Shown: in pieces, positions 54,670-64,000 of the stretch | Layout of the letters: each line of letters opens with the position of its first letter | How positions within the stretch are numbered: position 1 is the first letter of the stretch | DNA from: Paraburkholderia sp. BL10I2N1 | GTDB lineage: Bacteria > Pseudomonadota > Gammaproteobacteria > Burkholderiales > Burkholderiaceae | NCBI RefSeq assembly: GCF_004361815.1 | Contig: NZ_SNWA01000002.1 | Coordinates: 2,046,001-2,110,000 of the forward strand | DNA length: 64,000 nt | Reading direction: 5' to 3' | The notes under the pieces: generated by a model | The model's database searches: none | Told to the model about the DNA's origin: nothing | The model's input: the letters and a program-made list of their open reading frames with translations, nothing else | Program-made: the position numbers and the translations under genes

Positions 54670-55758
54670 ATGAGGTATTCACTGATCGCGATCGCGCTTG
54701 CCGCGGTGGTCGCGGGCTGTTCTTCGACCGTGACGCGCGACCGTCTCCAGATTCAGGACCCCACGGTCCTGCAGAACGGATTCGGCGCGACGCAGGATCG
54801 TCTTGCCGGCGCTGCCACGCCGGAATGGATTGCGACGTACGGCGGCGCGCAAAACGGCGCCATGCTGAACGACGTGCAAAAGCGTTTGAACGCGCTAGGT
54901 ACGCGCAAGGACAACTATTTCGGCCAGAAGGCGCAGTGCTGGCTCGACGCGGCCCGCGACGAGCGTAGGCGGCACGATGGCTGGGGCTTCGTCGAAGAGG
55001 CGTTGCGAGAGGCCAACCGGATGACGTCGGCACTCGAAACGGGTAACGGATTCCAGGTCGACAACCCCGATCTCCGGACGGCCGCCACGGTGCGCCCGGA
55101 TCTGTGGAAGCAGATCCTCGCCGCGAAGACGTCGCCGGCGTTTCCGACCTGCGCGGAAGCACAGCGCCTGACGGCGTGCTCGGAAGTCGAACTCATTCAC
55201 GCCGGGCACGAAGCCTGGACGCGTAATTTCGACGCCAGCCAGCGCATTGTCGATGGCGTGAAGAAAGGCATGCCGGGCATCGCCGCCGCACTTGTTGCCT
55301 GCAAGGTGCCGGAGCCACTGGTCGTACGCGTTCCCGAAAAGATGACGTTGCAGGGCGACGCCACATTCCGTTTCAACCGTGGCGACCTGGCCGGCATGCT
55401 GCCAGCGGGCCAGGCGAAGCTCGAGCGGCTCGCCGGCGATCTGAAGAAGGTCGATGACGTGACGGCTATCCGCATCCAAGGTTACACGGACCGTCTCGGC
55501 AGTGACAGCTACAACCGCTCGTTGTCCAGAAAGCGTGCCGAAACGGTGATGGGCTATCTGCAAAGCAGGGGTATCACGATCCCGATGAGCGCAGACGGCT
55601 ACGGGAAAGATCGCCCGATCGTCCAATGTAACGATCGAAACCGCGAGGCGCTGATCGAGTGCCTTGAACCCAATCGTCGTGTGGAGCTGGACTTCGAGCG
55701 CCGGGGGCACGCGGCGACGTCGGCATCGCGATCGTCAGCTCAGACATCGCCACAGTAG
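54670..55758 (+). CDS. OmpA-domain lipoprotein
   Basis: A 362-residue outer-membrane lipoprotein. The signal MRYSLIAIALAAVVAGC lipidates Cys17. The C-terminal OmpA-like peptidoglycan-binding domain (about residues 225-345) shows ATFRFNRGDLAGMLPAGQAKLERLAGDL, RIQGYTDRLGSDSYNRSLSRKRAETVMGYL and NRRVELDFERR with the conserved Asp/Arg for diaminopimelate. The middle part has several cysteines and no known domain. It directly follows the adhesin, and similar adhesin-OmpA pairs are known in Burkholderia trimeric autotransporter loci, where the lipoprotein may fasten the adhesin to the cell wall. Confidence 0.92.
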   Translation: MRYSLIAIALAAVVAGCSSTVTRDRLQIQDPTVLQNGFGATQDRLAGAATPEWIATYGGAQNGAMLNDVQKRLNALGTRKDNYFGQKAQCWLDAARDERRRHDGWGFVEEALREANRMTSALETGNGFQVDNPDLRTAATVRPDLWKQILAAKTSPAFPTCAEAQRLTACSEVELIHAGHEAWTRNFDASQRIVDGVKKGMPGIAAALVACKVPEPLVVRVPEKMTLQGDATFRFNRGDLAGMLPAGQAKLERLAGDLKKVDDVTAIRIQGYTDRLGSDSYNRSLSRKRAETVMGYLQSRGITIPMSADGYGKDRPIVQCNDRNREALIECLEPNRRVELDFERRGHAATSASRSSAQTSPQ

Positions 55759-55768
55759 TGTGACAGGG

Positions 55769-55797
55769 GATCGCCTGGCACGGTGTGCCGGGCGATC
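55769..55797 (+). terminator. Terminator-like hairpin after the OmpA-lipoprotein gene
   Basis: Stem GATCGCCTGGCAC/GTGCCGGGCGATC (13 bp with one T-G pair) with loop GGT lies 10 bases after the stop. No T run follows, so termination may be Rho-assisted or the hairpin may only protect the mRNA end. Confidence 0.55.
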
Positions 55798-56076
55798 GAA
55801 CCGCAGTTCAACTGATGTTTCGGACGCCAGGCGTGGACTTTAGGATCTATCAGATATTCAGAATGATTTATTGAAGTTAAAAAATTAAATGCAAGTCTTC
55901 AATCCTGAATTGCGTTCGCGGCCGTAGGGATAATCATACATAAAAAGAGAAAAATCCTACAATTCGAGGTGGGTCACTCGCGGTTGTGCCTGTTAGTATC
56001 AAGCGATGTAATAAGGTCTCCGTATTAGCAGTGAAAGGAATCCAGGCCACCGGTATTCGAGCAAGTAGACAGACAA
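55798..56076. other. AT-rich promoter region of the response-regulator operon
   Basis: About 280 bases with stretches such as TTGAAGTTAAAAAATTAAATG, clearly lower GC than the flanking genes. It is a likely regulated promoter for the two response-regulator genes; no coding frame is credible in it. Confidence 0.5.
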
Positions 56077-56688
56077 ATGAAAAGAATCGCTGTTGTCGAC
56101 GATCATCCGATTGTTCGCGGAACCTTGTCCCGCGTTCTGAGCGCAGATGCAGAACTGCAGGTGATCGGTGAAGCTGGAGACGGTGAGAGCGGTCTGAAAA
56201 TCGCTCTGGCTGAAAAGCCGGATCTCATCATTCTCGATCTTGACCTGCCGCGTCTTGATGGTCTTTCGCTGATCCGGCGCGTTCGTTCGCAGGATGACAA
56301 AATCCGCATTCTGGTTCTTTCCGCCAAACCGGAGCAGGTTATGGCCAGTCATACCCGCATTGCCGGCGCGAATGGTTATGTCGGAAAAGGCAGGGAGGTC
56401 GGCGAACTGCTGACCGCAGTGAAAACGATCCTTTTCGGCTACGACTGCTTCCCCGCCGATATCGCCGGCACGTTGCGCGGTGGCGGCGAACTCAGCAGAC
56501 TGTCGCCGCGTGAAGTGGAGGTGCTTCAGTATCTCGCGCGCGGCGTGAGCAACAAGGAGATCTCGGTCCGCCTGTCCGTCAGTGACAAGACGATCAGCAC
56601 TTACAAGACGCGTATTCAGGAGAAGCTCGGGCTATCGTCACTGGTTGCGCTGATCGAATTCGCCTCCCTTCACAAGCTGATCGACTGA
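56077..56688 (+). CDS. NarL/BvgA-type response regulator
   Basis: A 203-residue two-component regulator. The receiver domain has the acidic pair Asp8/Asp9 (VVDDHPIVR), the phospho-acceptor Asp54 (IILDLDLPRLDG) and the switch Lys in GYVGKG. The C-terminal LuxR-type HTH reads LSPREVEVLQYLARGVSNKEIS and continues KTISTYKTRIQEKLG. The closest well-known architecture is BvgA/EvgA, regulators of adhesins driven by hybrid kinases. It lies just downstream of the adhesin and OmpA genes and 16 bases before a REC-Hpt protein, so it probably controls the adhesin promoter. The cognate kinase is not in the window. Confidence 0.92.
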   Translation: MKRIAVVDDHPIVRGTLSRVLSADAELQVIGEAGDGESGLKIALAEKPDLIILDLDLPRLDGLSLIRRVRSQDDKIRILVLSAKPEQVMASHTRIAGANGYVGKGREVGELLTAVKTILFGYDCFPADIAGTLRGGGELSRLSPREVEVLQYLARGVSNKEISVRLSVSDKTISTYKTRIQEKLGLSSLVALIEFASLHKLID

Positions 56689-56704
56689 CGGGGCGCGCAC
56701 ATAC

Positions 56705-57460
56705 ATGACCAGCTCGTTGCCGATATTGCCGGCGCGTATTCTCGTGGTCGATGACCATCCGATCAACCGCGCGGTCCTTGCAAGCCAGCTCGAAGGTCTC
56801 GGCCTGTCCTGCGTGACGCTCGCTTCCGCGGCCGAAGCGCTTGATACGCTGAAGGATGGATGCTTCGACCTGCTGATGACAGATCTGTACATGCCTCAGA
56901 TGAGCGGTGCTGAACTCGCGAGGCGTGCACGCGAAATGTCGACAATTCAGATCGTACTACTGACCGGTCGAGAGGACATGAAGTACGCTGACGCGGGCCC
57001 CGACTCGCCGTTCGACGCAGTTGTGATCAAGCCGGCCTCGCTCGATGTGCTGCGAAGCTGTCTCTGGCGACTACTCCCGGGCGACGCATCGCCAACGATT
57101 CTGTCGCTCCCAGCAAATGCGCGGAGCGTGCAACCTGACGTGTTCGATCTCAGTGAGCTCGATGCGCTGGAGGCGCACGGTATCGATCTTCGAGCGTTCG
57201 CGAGGGACTGGTGTCAGTCCGTCGAAGACGATCTGGCGCAACTGGACTTTTTTCGTCGCAAGGACGATCTCAAAGGCATACGCGATCAGTTGCATCGCCT
57301 TGGCGGTGCTGCCGGTCTTGTCGGCGCGCACGGACTGATGAATGGGCTCGAAGAAGCCAACTTGACCTTGCAGGCAATCATGACCAGCATGGTGGACGAT
57401 CTGGTGGAACAGCTAAGGGTGCTGATGCGGCAGGTCAGCGAACGCGGCGTTGCACTATGA
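56705..57460 (+). CDS. Receiver-Hpt phosphorelay protein
   Basis: A 251-residue protein with an N-terminal receiver domain (VVDDHPINRAVL, phospho-acceptor Asp60 in LLMTDLYMPQMSG, Lys in VVIKPASLD) and a C-terminal Hpt domain whose phospho-accepting His197 is in QLHRLGGAAGLVGA. These are the last two modules of BvgS/EvgS-like hybrid kinases, here detached from any kinase core. It would pass phosphate from a remote kinase to the response regulator encoded immediately upstream. No HTH is present, so it is not a transcription factor itself. Confidence 0.88.
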   Translation: MTSSLPILPARILVVDDHPINRAVLASQLEGLGLSCVTLASAAEALDTLKDGCFDLLMTDLYMPQMSGAELARRAREMSTIQIVLLTGREDMKYADAGPDSPFDAVVIKPASLDVLRSCLWRLLPGDASPTILSLPANARSVQPDVFDLSELDALEAHGIDLRAFARDWCQSVEDDLAQLDFFRRKDDLKGIRDQLHRLGGAAGLVGAHGLMNGLEEANLTLQAIMTSMVDDLVEQLRVLMRQVSERGVAL

Positions 57461-57802
57461 ACCCGCTGCTTGCGCGGGTCGAAGGCGGGCTGGCAATTCC
57501 GGAGCTATTTCCGTTCCACGATCTGCCTCCGCCTTTCGGAACGCGGCGGCGCAGGTCGGGTCAGGGACGTGGCAATCCAGGCGCACGTGCGATCATCGGG
57601 AGAAGAGCAGCGGTCCAGACCAGGTAACCTGCCTGCGCAGTGGGCTGATCTGTCGTCCCGGCAATCTCTCGCATCTGCGGTCACGTATAAACCCGCCCCA
57701 ATCGACGACAGCGACTGGAACGCCCGGCTGACGCAGCGCAGGGTGACCGACATCCCCGACGCGTTCCAGGGCAACTGACATCAACGTTCGTCTCCGGCAG
57801 AC
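57461..57802. other. Interval after the REC-Hpt gene, possible coding remnant
   Basis: About 340 bases. An ATG at 57457 overlaps the REC-Hpt stop (ATGA), opening a 56-codon frame (57457-57627) that is Arg-rich after residue 28 and ends abruptly. Another frame on the same strand runs 57470-57778. Neither matches a family I know; a frameshifted remnant of a downstream gene is possible. Confidence 0.35.
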
Positions 57803-57830
57803 AAAAAAAAAGCCCGACCAGGGTCGGGCT
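57803..57830 (-). terminator. Rho-independent terminator of the acnA transcript
   Basis: On the minus strand stem AAGCCCGAC/GTCGGGCTT with a short loop (CCTG) is followed by nine T residues. It lies 55 bases past the acnA stop and ends the prpC-prpD-acnA transcript. Confidence 0.92.
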
Positions 57831-57884
57831 TCATAAATTGCTGCAGCCCTGAAGGGCCGCAGCACCTGCAAAACAGTTTTACGC

Positions 57885-60602
57885 TTACGCTGCGAGCAGC
57901 GAGCGCAGCACGAACGGCAGGATCCCGCCGTGCTTGTAGTAGTCGACTTCGATCGGCGTATCGATACGCAGCAGCACCTGCACGCGTTGCTCCTTGCCAT
58001 CCTTGCGGTGGATCACGAGCGTCACTTCCTGCTGCGGCTTGAAGTCGCTGCCGAGGCCTTCGATGTCGTACGTTTCTTCGCCAGTGATGCCGAGTGACTG
58101 GACGCTGTCCGAGCCCTTGAACTGCAGCGGCAGCACGCCCATGCCGACGAGGTTCGAACGGTGGATCCGCTCGAAGCTGCGTGCGACCACGACCTTCACG
58201 CCCAACAGTTGCGTACCCTTGGCCGCCCAGTCACGCGACGAGCCCGTGCCGTACTCTTCACCCGCGAACACGACAGTGGGCGTGCCGTCTGCGATGTACT
58301 TCATCGCGGCGTCGTAGATGAACATCTGTTCGCCGTCGGGCTGGTGAATCGTCAGGCCGCCTTCGACGCGCGTGCCGTCTGCCTTCGGCGGGATCATCAG
58401 GTTCTTGATCCGGACGTTTGCAAACGTGCCGCGCATCATGACGTCGTGGTTGCCGCGGCGCGAGCCGTAGCTGTTGAAGTCGGCCTTCTGCACGCCGTTT
58501 GCCTTGAGCCACTTGCCTGCCGGCGAGTCTTCCTTGATCGAGCCTGCCGGGCTGATGTGGTCGGTCGTCACCGAGTCACCGAAGATGCCGAGCGCGCGCG
58601 CGCCCTTGACCGCGGCAATGCTGTCGGCCGGCTGCATCGAGAACTCCTTGCCGAAGAACGGCGGCTCAGCGATGTAGGTCGACTTCGGCCAGTCGTACAC
58701 CTGGCCTTCTTCGCCTTCGATCTTGCTCCACAGGTCGCCCTTCTTCGTGAGCTGCGCGTAGTTCTTGCGGAACGCGTCGGCGTCGAGTGCGAACTTGAGC
58801 AGCGCGTTGACTTCTTCGCTGGTCGGCCAGATGTCGCCCAGGTAGATATCCTTGCCGCCCTTACCCTTGCCGACCGGCTCGGTCATCAAGTCGCGCGTGA
58901 TGTTGCCGGCGATCGCGTAAGCGACGACCAGTGGCGGCGAAGCCAGGAAGTTCGCGCGGATGTTCGGGTGAATGCGCGCTTCGAAGTTACGGTTGCCAGA
59001 CAGCACCGCGGCCGCGACGATGTCGTTCTTCGTGATCGCTTCGTTCAGTTCCGGCGTGAGGTCGCCTGCGTTGCCGATACAGGTCGTGCAGCCGTACGCG
59101 GCGAGCGTGAAGCCGAGCTTGTCGAGGTACGGCAAGAGGCCCGTCTTCGTCAGGTACTCGGTGACGATACGCGATCCCGGAGCCAGCGACGTCTTGATGT
59201 GCGGTGCAACCGTCAGACCGGCTTCCACAGCCTTCTTGGCCAGCAGGCCCGCAGCCAGCAGCACGCTCGGATTCGACGTGTTTGTGCACGACGTGATTGC
59301 GGCAATCAGGACGTCGCCGTTCTTCACATCGACACCGTTGCTCGTCGTGTATTGCGCCTCGAGGTCAGCCTGCTTCTTCGCGAAGCCGTTTTCGCCGACC
59401 GGCTTCGAGAACAGGTCGCTGAAGGTCGACTTCACGTTACCGATTTCGATGCGGTCTTGCGGACGTTTCGGGCCCGCCAGCGACGGTGCAACCGTGCCGA
59501 GGTCGAGCGTGACGACCTTCGTGTAGTCGATGTCGCCGGCCTTCGGAATGCCGAACAGCTTCTGTGCCTTGAAGTAGCTTTCGAAGGCAGAGATTTCGGC
59601 GTCGGTGCGGCCCGTGCCCTTGAAGTAGTCGATCGTCTTTTCGTCGACCGGGAAGAAGCCCATCGTTGCGCCGTATTCCGGCGCCATGTTGCCGATCGTC
59701 GCGCGGTCCGGCAACGACAGCGACTTCGTGCCTTCGCCGAAGAACTCGACGAACTTGCCGACGACCTTCTCCTTGCGCAGGAGTTCGGTGACGGTCAGCA
59801 CCAGGTCGGTGGCCGTTACGCCTTCGCGCAGCTTGCCCTTCAGTTCGACGCCGACGACGTCCGGCGTCAGGAAGTACACCGGCTGGCCGAGCATGCCGGC
59901 TTCAGCTTCGATACCGCCCACGCCCCAGCCGACCACGCCGATGCCGTTGATCATCGTCGTGTGGCTGTCCGTGCCGACGAGCGAATCCGGGTAGTACACG
60001 GTGTCTTCGCCTTCAGCCTTCTTGTGCACGCCGCGTGCGAGGTATTCCAGGTTCACCTGGTGAACGATGCCGACGCCCGGCGGCACGACCTTGAACGTGT
60101 CGAATGCCTGCATGCCCCACTTCATGAACTGGTAGCGCTCGTTGTTGCGCTGGAATTCCAGTTTCATGTTCAGGTCGAGCGCGTTCTTTTCGCGGAAGTG
60201 GTCGATCTGCACCGAGTGGTCGACGACGAGGTCGACCGGCACGAGCGGCTCGATCGACTTCGGATTCTTGCCGACGCGCTGTGCAACGCCGCGCATCGCG
60301 GCGATGTCGGCGAGCAGCGGCACGCCGGTGAAGTCCTGCAGCACGACGCGCGACACGACGAACGGGATTTCGTCGACGCGTGCGGCATTCGGCTTCCAGT
60401 TCGCGAGCTGCTCGATGTGTTCTTCGGCGATCTTCTTGCCGTCGTAGTTACGCAGCACGGATTCCAGCACGATGCGGATCGAAACCGGCAGGCGATCGAT
60501 CTTGACGTCCAGTGCTTTACCAAGCTGCGGCAGCGAATAGAACTTGGCTTTGCCGGAACCGCTGTCGAATTCCTTGAGCGTTTTGTGGAGATTGTGTGCC
60601 AT
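57885..60602 (-). CDS. acnA: Aconitate hydratase AcnA
   Basis: A 905-residue [4Fe-4S] aconitase of the AcnA/IRP type that isomerises citrate to isocitrate, and in this setting probably also hydrates 2-methyl-cis-aconitate. Cluster cysteines are in [14 protein letters not shown] and [13 protein letters not shown]; the substrate-binding [21 protein letters not shown] and the C-terminal swivel domain ([44 protein letters not shown]) are complete. Length and start ([12 protein letters not shown]) fit AcnA rather than the shorter AcnD. It is the last gene of the prp-like operon, 47 bases after prpD. Confidence 0.95.
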   Translation of the reverse strand: MAHNLHKTLKEFDSGSGKAKFYSLPQLGKALDVKIDRLPVSIRIVLESVLRNYDGKKIAEEHIEQLANWKPNAARVDEIPFVVSRVVLQDFTGVPLLADIAAMRGVAQRVGKNPKSIEPLVPVDLVVDHSVQIDHFREKNALDLNMKLEFQRNNERYQFMKWGMQAFDTFKVVPPGVGIVHQVNLEYLARGVHKKAEGEDTVYYPDSLVGTDSHTTMINGIGVVGWGVGGIEAEAGMLGQPVYFLTPDVVGVELKGKLREGVTATDLVLTVTELLRKEKVVGKFVEFFGEGTKSLSLPDRATIGNMAPEYGATMGFFPVDEKTIDYFKGTGRTDAEISAFESYFKAQKLFGIPKAGDIDYTKVVTLDLGTVAPSLAGPKRPQDRIEIGNVKSTFSDLFSKPVGENGFAKKQADLEAQYTTSNGVDVKNGDVLIAAITSCTNTSNPSVLLAAGLLAKKAVEAGLTVAPHIKTSLAPGSRIVTEYLTKTGLLPYLDKLGFTLAAYGCTTCIGNAGDLTPELNEAITKNDIVAAAVLSGNRNFEARIHPNIRANFLASPPLVVAYAIAGNITRDLMTEPVGKGKGGKDIYLGDIWPTSEEVNALLKFALDADAFRKNYAQLTKKGDLWSKIEGEEGQVYDWPKSTYIAEPPFFGKEFSMQPADSIAAVKGARALGIFGDSVTTDHISPAGSIKEDSPAGKWLKANGVQKADFNSYGSRRGNHDVMMRGTFANVRIKNLMIPPKADGTRVEGGLTIHQPDGEQMFIYDAAMKYIADGTPTVVFAGEEYGTGSSRDWAAKGTQLLGVKVVVARSFERIHRSNLVGMGVLPLQFKGSDSVQSLGITGEETYDIEGLGSDFKPQQEVTLVIHRKDGKEQRVQVLLRIDTPIEVDYYKHGGILPFVLRSLLAA

Positions 60603-60649
60603 GGTTTTTTCCTGGGGTTTTCGAGGAAATGACTTCGCTACGTTTCTAA

Positions 60650-62101
60650 CTAGATCACATACAGATCGACATATTCGTTGACCGGCATTGCTTCAAGCTT
60701 TGCCTGATCGAGCGAAACGTCGAGAATCGCCTGTTGCTGCTTCGCCGGGAAACGACGGGCGAGGTTGGTCCTGAACTTCTCGACCAGCAGCGGGATACCG
60801 TCGGCACGGCGACGCTTGTGACCGATCGGGTATTCGACGACAACTTCGTCGAACTTCGAACCGTCGTTGAATTCGACCGTCACTGCATTGGCGATCGAAC
60901 GCTTCTCCGGATCGTGGTAATCCTTCGTGAACTGCGTGTCTTCGATGCATTCCATCTTGTTGCGCAGTGCATCGATGCGCGGATCCCGGGCGACTGAATC
61001 TTCATAATCCGCAGCCGTCAGGCGGCCGTGGATCAGCGGCACGGCGATCATGTACTGGATGCAGTGATCGCGGTCAGCCGGGTTGTTCAGCGGCCCCTTC
61101 TTGTCGATGATGCGGATCGCGGCCTCGTGTGTGCGGATCGTGATCTTTTTGATGTCCTCGACCGTGCGGCCTGCCCCGGCGAGCTGGCCGTGCAGCGTCA
61201 TCGCGGCTTCGACGGCCGTTTGCGCGTGGAATTCGGCCGGGAACGAGATCTTGAACAGCACGTTTTCCATCACGTACGTGCCGTAGGGGCGTTGGAATTG
61301 AAACGCCTTGCCCTTGAAGAGCACGTCGTAGAAACCCCACGTCTTTGCCGTCAGCACCGACGGATAGCCCATCTCGCCGGTCTTCGCGATCAGCGCGAGT
61401 CGTACGGCGCGCGAGGTCGCGTCGCCCGCGGCCCACGACTTGCGCGAACCCGTATTCGGCGCGTGACGGTAGGTGCGCAGCGAATGTCCATCGACCAACG
61501 CGAGCGACACCGCGTTGATCAACTCGTCGCGCGAGAGCCCGATCAACTGGCCCACCACGGCGGTCGAAGCGAGCTTGACCAGCAGCACGTGATCGAGGCC
61601 CACCTTGTTGAACGAGTTTTCGAGGGCGATACAGCCCTGAATTTCGTGCGCCTTGATCATGCCGATCAGGACGTCTTTCATCGTCAGCGGTTTTTTGCCG
61701 GCGGCGATGGCGGTACGCGAGAGCCAGTCGGCGGTGGCGAGGATGCCGCCGAGGTTGTCCGACGGGTGGCCCCATTCAGCGGCCAGCCATGTATCGTTGA
61801 AGTCGAGCCAGCGGATCGTCGTGCCGATGTTGAAGGCGGCCTGCACCGGATCGAGCTGGAACGACGTGCCTGGCACCCTCGCGCCGTTGGGGACGATCGT
61901 GCCTGGCACGATTGGTCCCAGCAGCTTGGTGCAGGCAGGGTAGGTGAGCGCTTCGAGTCCGCAGCCGAGCGTGTCGATCAGGCAGTTGCGCGCGGTTTCG
62001 AGCGCAAGCTGACTGTCGATCCGATACCCCAGAACATAGTCGACGATATCGACGAGGACTTTGTCTGGAGCGGGCCGAACATTGGAGATCAGTGCGGACA
62101 T
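60650..62101 (-). CDS. prpD: 2-Methylcitrate dehydratase PrpD
   Basis: A 483-residue MmgE/PrpD-family enzyme that dehydrates 2-methylcitrate in propionyl-CoA breakdown. Family segments include [68 protein letters not shown] and the C-terminal [17 protein letters not shown]. The ATG at 62101 is chosen because AGGAAG lies upstream; the frame is open to 62197 but overlaps the preceding gene. It lies in one transcript with prpC upstream and acnA downstream. Confidence 0.93.
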   Translation of the reverse strand: MSALISNVRPAPDKVLVDIVDYVLGYRIDSQLALETARNCLIDTLGCGLEALTYPACTKLLGPIVPGTIVPNGARVPGTSFQLDPVQAAFNIGTTIRWLDFNDTWLAAEWGHPSDNLGGILATADWLSRTAIAAGKKPLTMKDVLIGMIKAHEIQGCIALENSFNKVGLDHVLLVKLASTAVVGQLIGLSRDELINAVSLALVDGHSLRTYRHAPNTGSRKSWAAGDATSRAVRLALIAKTGEMGYPSVLTAKTWGFYDVLFKGKAFQFQRPYGTYVMENVLFKISFPAEFHAQTAVEAAMTLHGQLAGAGRTVEDIKKITIRTHEAAIRIIDKKGPLNNPADRDHCIQYMIAVPLIHGRLTAADYEDSVARDPRIDALRNKMECIEDTQFTKDYHDPEKRSIANAVTVEFNDGSKFDEVVVEYPIGHKRRRADGIPLLVEKFRTNLARRFPAKQQQAILDVSLDQAKLEAMPVNEYVDLYVI

Positions 62102-62124
62102 CGAGGCTTCCTGGTGGAGACGAC

Positions 62125-62616
62125 TCAGTTTGTCTTGTTCAACTGGTTCGATTGCGTCGGAGCCGGCGCGCCTTGCTGCATGGCGGCGCTTTTGCACTCG
62201 TCGGCGAGACGCGAGCCGTCATGGTCCGAGAACAGCATGGCCTTGGTCGGGATGACGACCAAATCCATGCCGCTGGCGGCGTCGTGGAAGCGGTCGGCGC
62301 CCGTCGTGGTGGTTTCACGCGGCAGGTTGTAGTTCTTCGTGCCCCAGTGAACCGTGACGACCTGGTCGCGCTTCATGTCGCCCTTCATTTCGAACGACAG
62401 GCCTTCGTTACACGACCACTTTTCCGAGCCATCCGGGATCGGATCGGCCTTTGCTTCCGTGGCGGCCTTGGGTTTGCGCTTGATCAGGCGGTGTTTCGGG
62501 GCCGGTGCCTTCGGCTTGGCCGCGCCGGTCGTGTCCTGTGCAAATGCGGTGGGAGCCGCGACCAGCATCGTCGTGGACAGTGCACCAACAACGGTGGCGA
62601 TCAGCAGTTTGTTCAT
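62125..62616 (-). CDS. Exported lysozyme-inhibitor-like (MliC-like) small protein
   Basis: A 163-residue protein with a signal peptide ([20 protein letters not shown], cleavage after AFA about residue 26), then a Lys/Pro/Ala linker, and a ~90-residue domain beginning [14 protein letters not shown], with [24 protein letters not shown] and SRLADECK. The order of Cys, aromatic strand, TTGA-type turn and final Cys is like MliC/PliC inhibitors of c-type lysozyme, but similarity is moderate and the family is uncertain. It is not an obvious partner of propionate metabolism although it sits between prpC and prpD on the same strand. Confidence 0.7.
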   Translation of the reverse strand: MNKLLIATVVGALSTTMLVAAPTAFAQDTTGAAKPKAPAPKHRLIKRKPKAATEAKADPIPDGSEKWSCNEGLSFEMKGDMKRDQVVTVHWGTKNYNLPRETTTTGADRFHDAASGMDLVVIPTKAMLFSDHDGSRLADECKSAAMQQGAPAPTQSNQLNKTN

Positions 62617-62714
62617 GGAAAAGCCCTTCTATCTAGTATCAGTTAAACGGTGGACGGCGCGCCGGGCGGCCGCCAGGGTCAAACTGCACGCGCTTCGACA
62701 ACGCACAGCGGACG

Positions 62715-63893
62715 CTATTTTCTCCTATTTAGCGGCACGAATCTCAAATTCTCCGGTCCGGTGTAATTTGCACTCGGTCGGATGATCTTGTTGTCAATGC
62801 GCTGCTCGATGATGTGCGCGCTCCAGCCGGACGTGCGTGAGATGACGAAGAGCGGCGTGAACATCGCGGTCGGCACACCCATCATGTGATACGAGACGGC
62901 GCTGAACCAGTCGAGGTTCGGGAACATCTTCTTCGCGTCCCACATCACGGATTCGAGGCGCTCGGCAATGTTGAAGAGCTTCAGGTTGCCCGCTTCCTTC
63001 GACAGCTTCTTAGCGACTTCCTTGATCACCTTGTTGCGCGGATCGGAGATCGTGTAGACCGGGTGACCGAAGCCGATCACCACTTCCTTGTTCTCGACGC
63101 GGCGGCGGATGTCGGCTTCGGCCTCATCGGGCGTCTGGTAGCGCGACTGGATCTCGAACGCGGCTTCGTTGGCGCCGCCGTGCTTCGGGCCGCGCAGCGC
63201 ACCGATTGCGCCGGTGATCGCCGAATAGATGTCCGAGCCCGTGCCCGCGATCACGCGGCCGGTGAACGTCGATGCATTGAATTCGTGTTCGGCGTAGAGG
63301 TTCAGCGACGTGTGCATCGCTTCGACCCACGACTTCGACGGCTCGACCCCGTGCAGCAGATGCAGGAAGTGGCCGCCAATCGAATCGTCGTCGGTTTCGA
63401 CTTCGATGCGACGGCCGTTGTGCGAGTAGTGATACCAGTAGAGCAGCATCGAGCCGAGCGAGGCCATCAGCCGGTCGGCGATATCGCGCGCGCCGGGCAG
63501 GCTGTGGTCGTCTTTCTCAGGCAGCACGGTGCCGAGCACGGAGACGCCGGTACGCATCACATCCATCGGATGCGCCGACGCCGGGATCCATTCGAGGGCA
63601 GCTTTCAGGTTCGCGGGCAGGCCGCGCAGCGCCTTCAGCTTCTGCTTGTAGGCGGTGAGTTCGGCCTGCGTCGGCAGCTTCTCGTGTACGAGCAGATAGG
63701 CGATTTCTTCGAACTCGCAGGTCGTCGCGAGATCGAGAATGTCGTAGCCACGATAGTGCAGGTCGTTGCCGGTCTTGCCGACCGTGCACAGGGCCGTATT
63801 GCCCGCTGTCACGCCCGACAGCGCCACGGATTTCTTCGGTTTGAAGCCCGTGCCGGCTTGCTCTGCCACAGCGCCTCGCGTCGTCTCGCTCAT
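62715..63893 (-). CDS. prpC: 2-Methylcitrate synthase PrpC
   Basis: A 392-residue citrate-synthase-family enzyme that condenses propionyl-CoA with oxaloacetate. Motifs are [12 protein letters not shown] near the N-terminus, [43 protein letters not shown] with the catalytic His, and [14 protein letters not shown] with the second His; the catalytic Asp region reads [33 protein letters not shown]. The short length and DWFSA segment are typical of methylcitrate synthase rather than the ~430-residue GltA. ATG 63893 is taken; a TTG nine bases earlier is in frame. Confidence 0.93.
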   Translation of the reverse strand: MSETTRGAVAEQAGTGFKPKKSVALSGVTAGNTALCTVGKTGNDLHYRGYDILDLATTCEFEEIAYLLVHEKLPTQAELTAYKQKLKALRGLPANLKAALEWIPASAHPMDVMRTGVSVLGTVLPEKDDHSLPGARDIADRLMASLGSMLLYWYHYSHNGRRIEVETDDDSIGGHFLHLLHGVEPSKSWVEAMHTSLNLYAEHEFNASTFTGRVIAGTGSDIYSAITGAIGALRGPKHGGANEAAFEIQSRYQTPDEAEADIRRRVENKEVVIGFGHPVYTISDPRNKVIKEVAKKLSKEAGNLKLFNIAERLESVMWDAKKMFPNLDWFSAVSYHMMGVPTAMFTPLFVISRTSGWSAHIIEQRIDNKIIRPSANYTGPENLRFVPLNRRK

Positions 63894-63918
63894 CTCCAGC
63901 AATCTCCTGAGTGCCCGC

Positions 63919-64000
63919 TCATTTCTTATGGTTGAACAGCGCGTCGATTACCCGTGGCCTCGCGGCCGCGATGGTCTTGCGAAAAGTCGTCTTGCCGAGT
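63919..64000 (-). CDS. C-terminal end of an unidentified gene (cut by the window edge)
   Basis: The last 26 codons of a minus-strand gene enter from the right edge, reading [20 protein letters not shown] then LFNHKK and TGA. It precedes prpC by 25 bases on the same strand and is therefore probably the first visible part of the same operon. prpB would be expected there, but this C-terminus does not look like PrpB to me, so no name is given. Confidence 0.6.
   Translation of the reverse strand, partial: LGKTTFRKTIAAARPRVIDALFNHKK

Noticed and set aside
57885..60602. AcnD (2-methyl-cis-aconitate-forming aconitase)
   Set aside because: Length (905 residues) and N-terminus [12 protein letters not shown] fit AcnA; AcnD proteins are shorter.
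58161..60632. 823-codon plus-strand open frame
   Set aside because: Antisense to acnA, a result of high GC codon bias.
1..64000. tRNA or rRNA genes
   Set aside because: No cloverleaf-like or rRNA-like sequence was noticed by eye on either strand; a tRNAscan run would settle it.

Overview
The window looks like a chromosomal segment from a Paraburkholderia/Burkholderia-type betaproteobacterium. It is GC-rich and carries a PHB phasin, an OprB-type porin, MocR regulators, DUF748 and DUF1254 proteins, an ESPR-type trimeric autotransporter, and a cluster of AcnA, PrpD and PrpC. The family calls come from motifs read directly in the translated sequence. No database search was run.

Region 1 (1-7.8 kb) is a sugar-catabolic operon on the plus strand. 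It holds an ABC ATPase (cut by the left edge), a permease, a two-gene UxaA-type dehydratase (SAF subunit plus catalytic subunit), an aldo/keto reductase, a COG3618 amidohydrolase/lactonase, an SDR dehydrogenase and an FAA hydrolase. This is the full non-phosphorylative route of the L-fucose type: dehydrogenase, lactonase, dehydratase, dehydrogenase, hydrolase. A PaaI thioesterase, a chemoreceptor and an AGE-family sugar isomerase follow.

Region 2 (11.4-19.3 kb) is gene-poor. It has several lineage-specific small proteins, the PHB phasin with a clean terminator, a 52-codon gene behind a duplicated AGGGAAAACCCT motif, a His-rich secreted peptide, and an internally deleted 3-hydroxyacyl-CoA dehydrogenase relic.

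Region 3 (19.3-32.5 kb) carries a flavin reductase-like protein, a Cache chemoreceptor, a copper P-type ATPase, a PaiB-like protein, a DUF1254/DUF1214 lipoprotein, a giant DUF748 (AsmA-like) envelope protein and a MocR regulator. The MocR gene is divergent from region 4 (32.6-38.7 kb), a polyamine/opine-type ABC importer (ATPase, binding protein, two permeases) with an FAD amine oxidoreductase. The shared intergenic region contains three copies of GGTTCYA, which probably form the MocR operator.

Region 5 (38.7-48.3 kb) is another sparse stretch. It holds a 45-residue lipoprotein and an NRAMP-fold transporter that lacks the DPGN and MPH metal motifs. That transporter is preceded by a 46-codon ORF and a nested hairpin, which suggests a regulatory leader. 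Next come an OprB porin, an exported creatininase-fold hydrolase with a YVTN beta-propeller partner, and a 1.1 kb IS630-family insertion with TA target duplication.

Region 6 (48.3-57.5 kb) is an adhesion module: a 1922-residue trimeric autotransporter with 471-bp internal repeats, an OmpA-domain lipoprotein, a NarL/BvgA-type response regulator and a REC-Hpt phosphotransfer protein. No sensor kinase is present in the window.

Region 7 (57.8-64 kb, minus strand) encodes PrpC, an exported lysozyme-inhibitor-like protein, PrpD and AcnA, i.e. methylcitrate-cycle enzymes. A gene cut by the right edge lies upstream.
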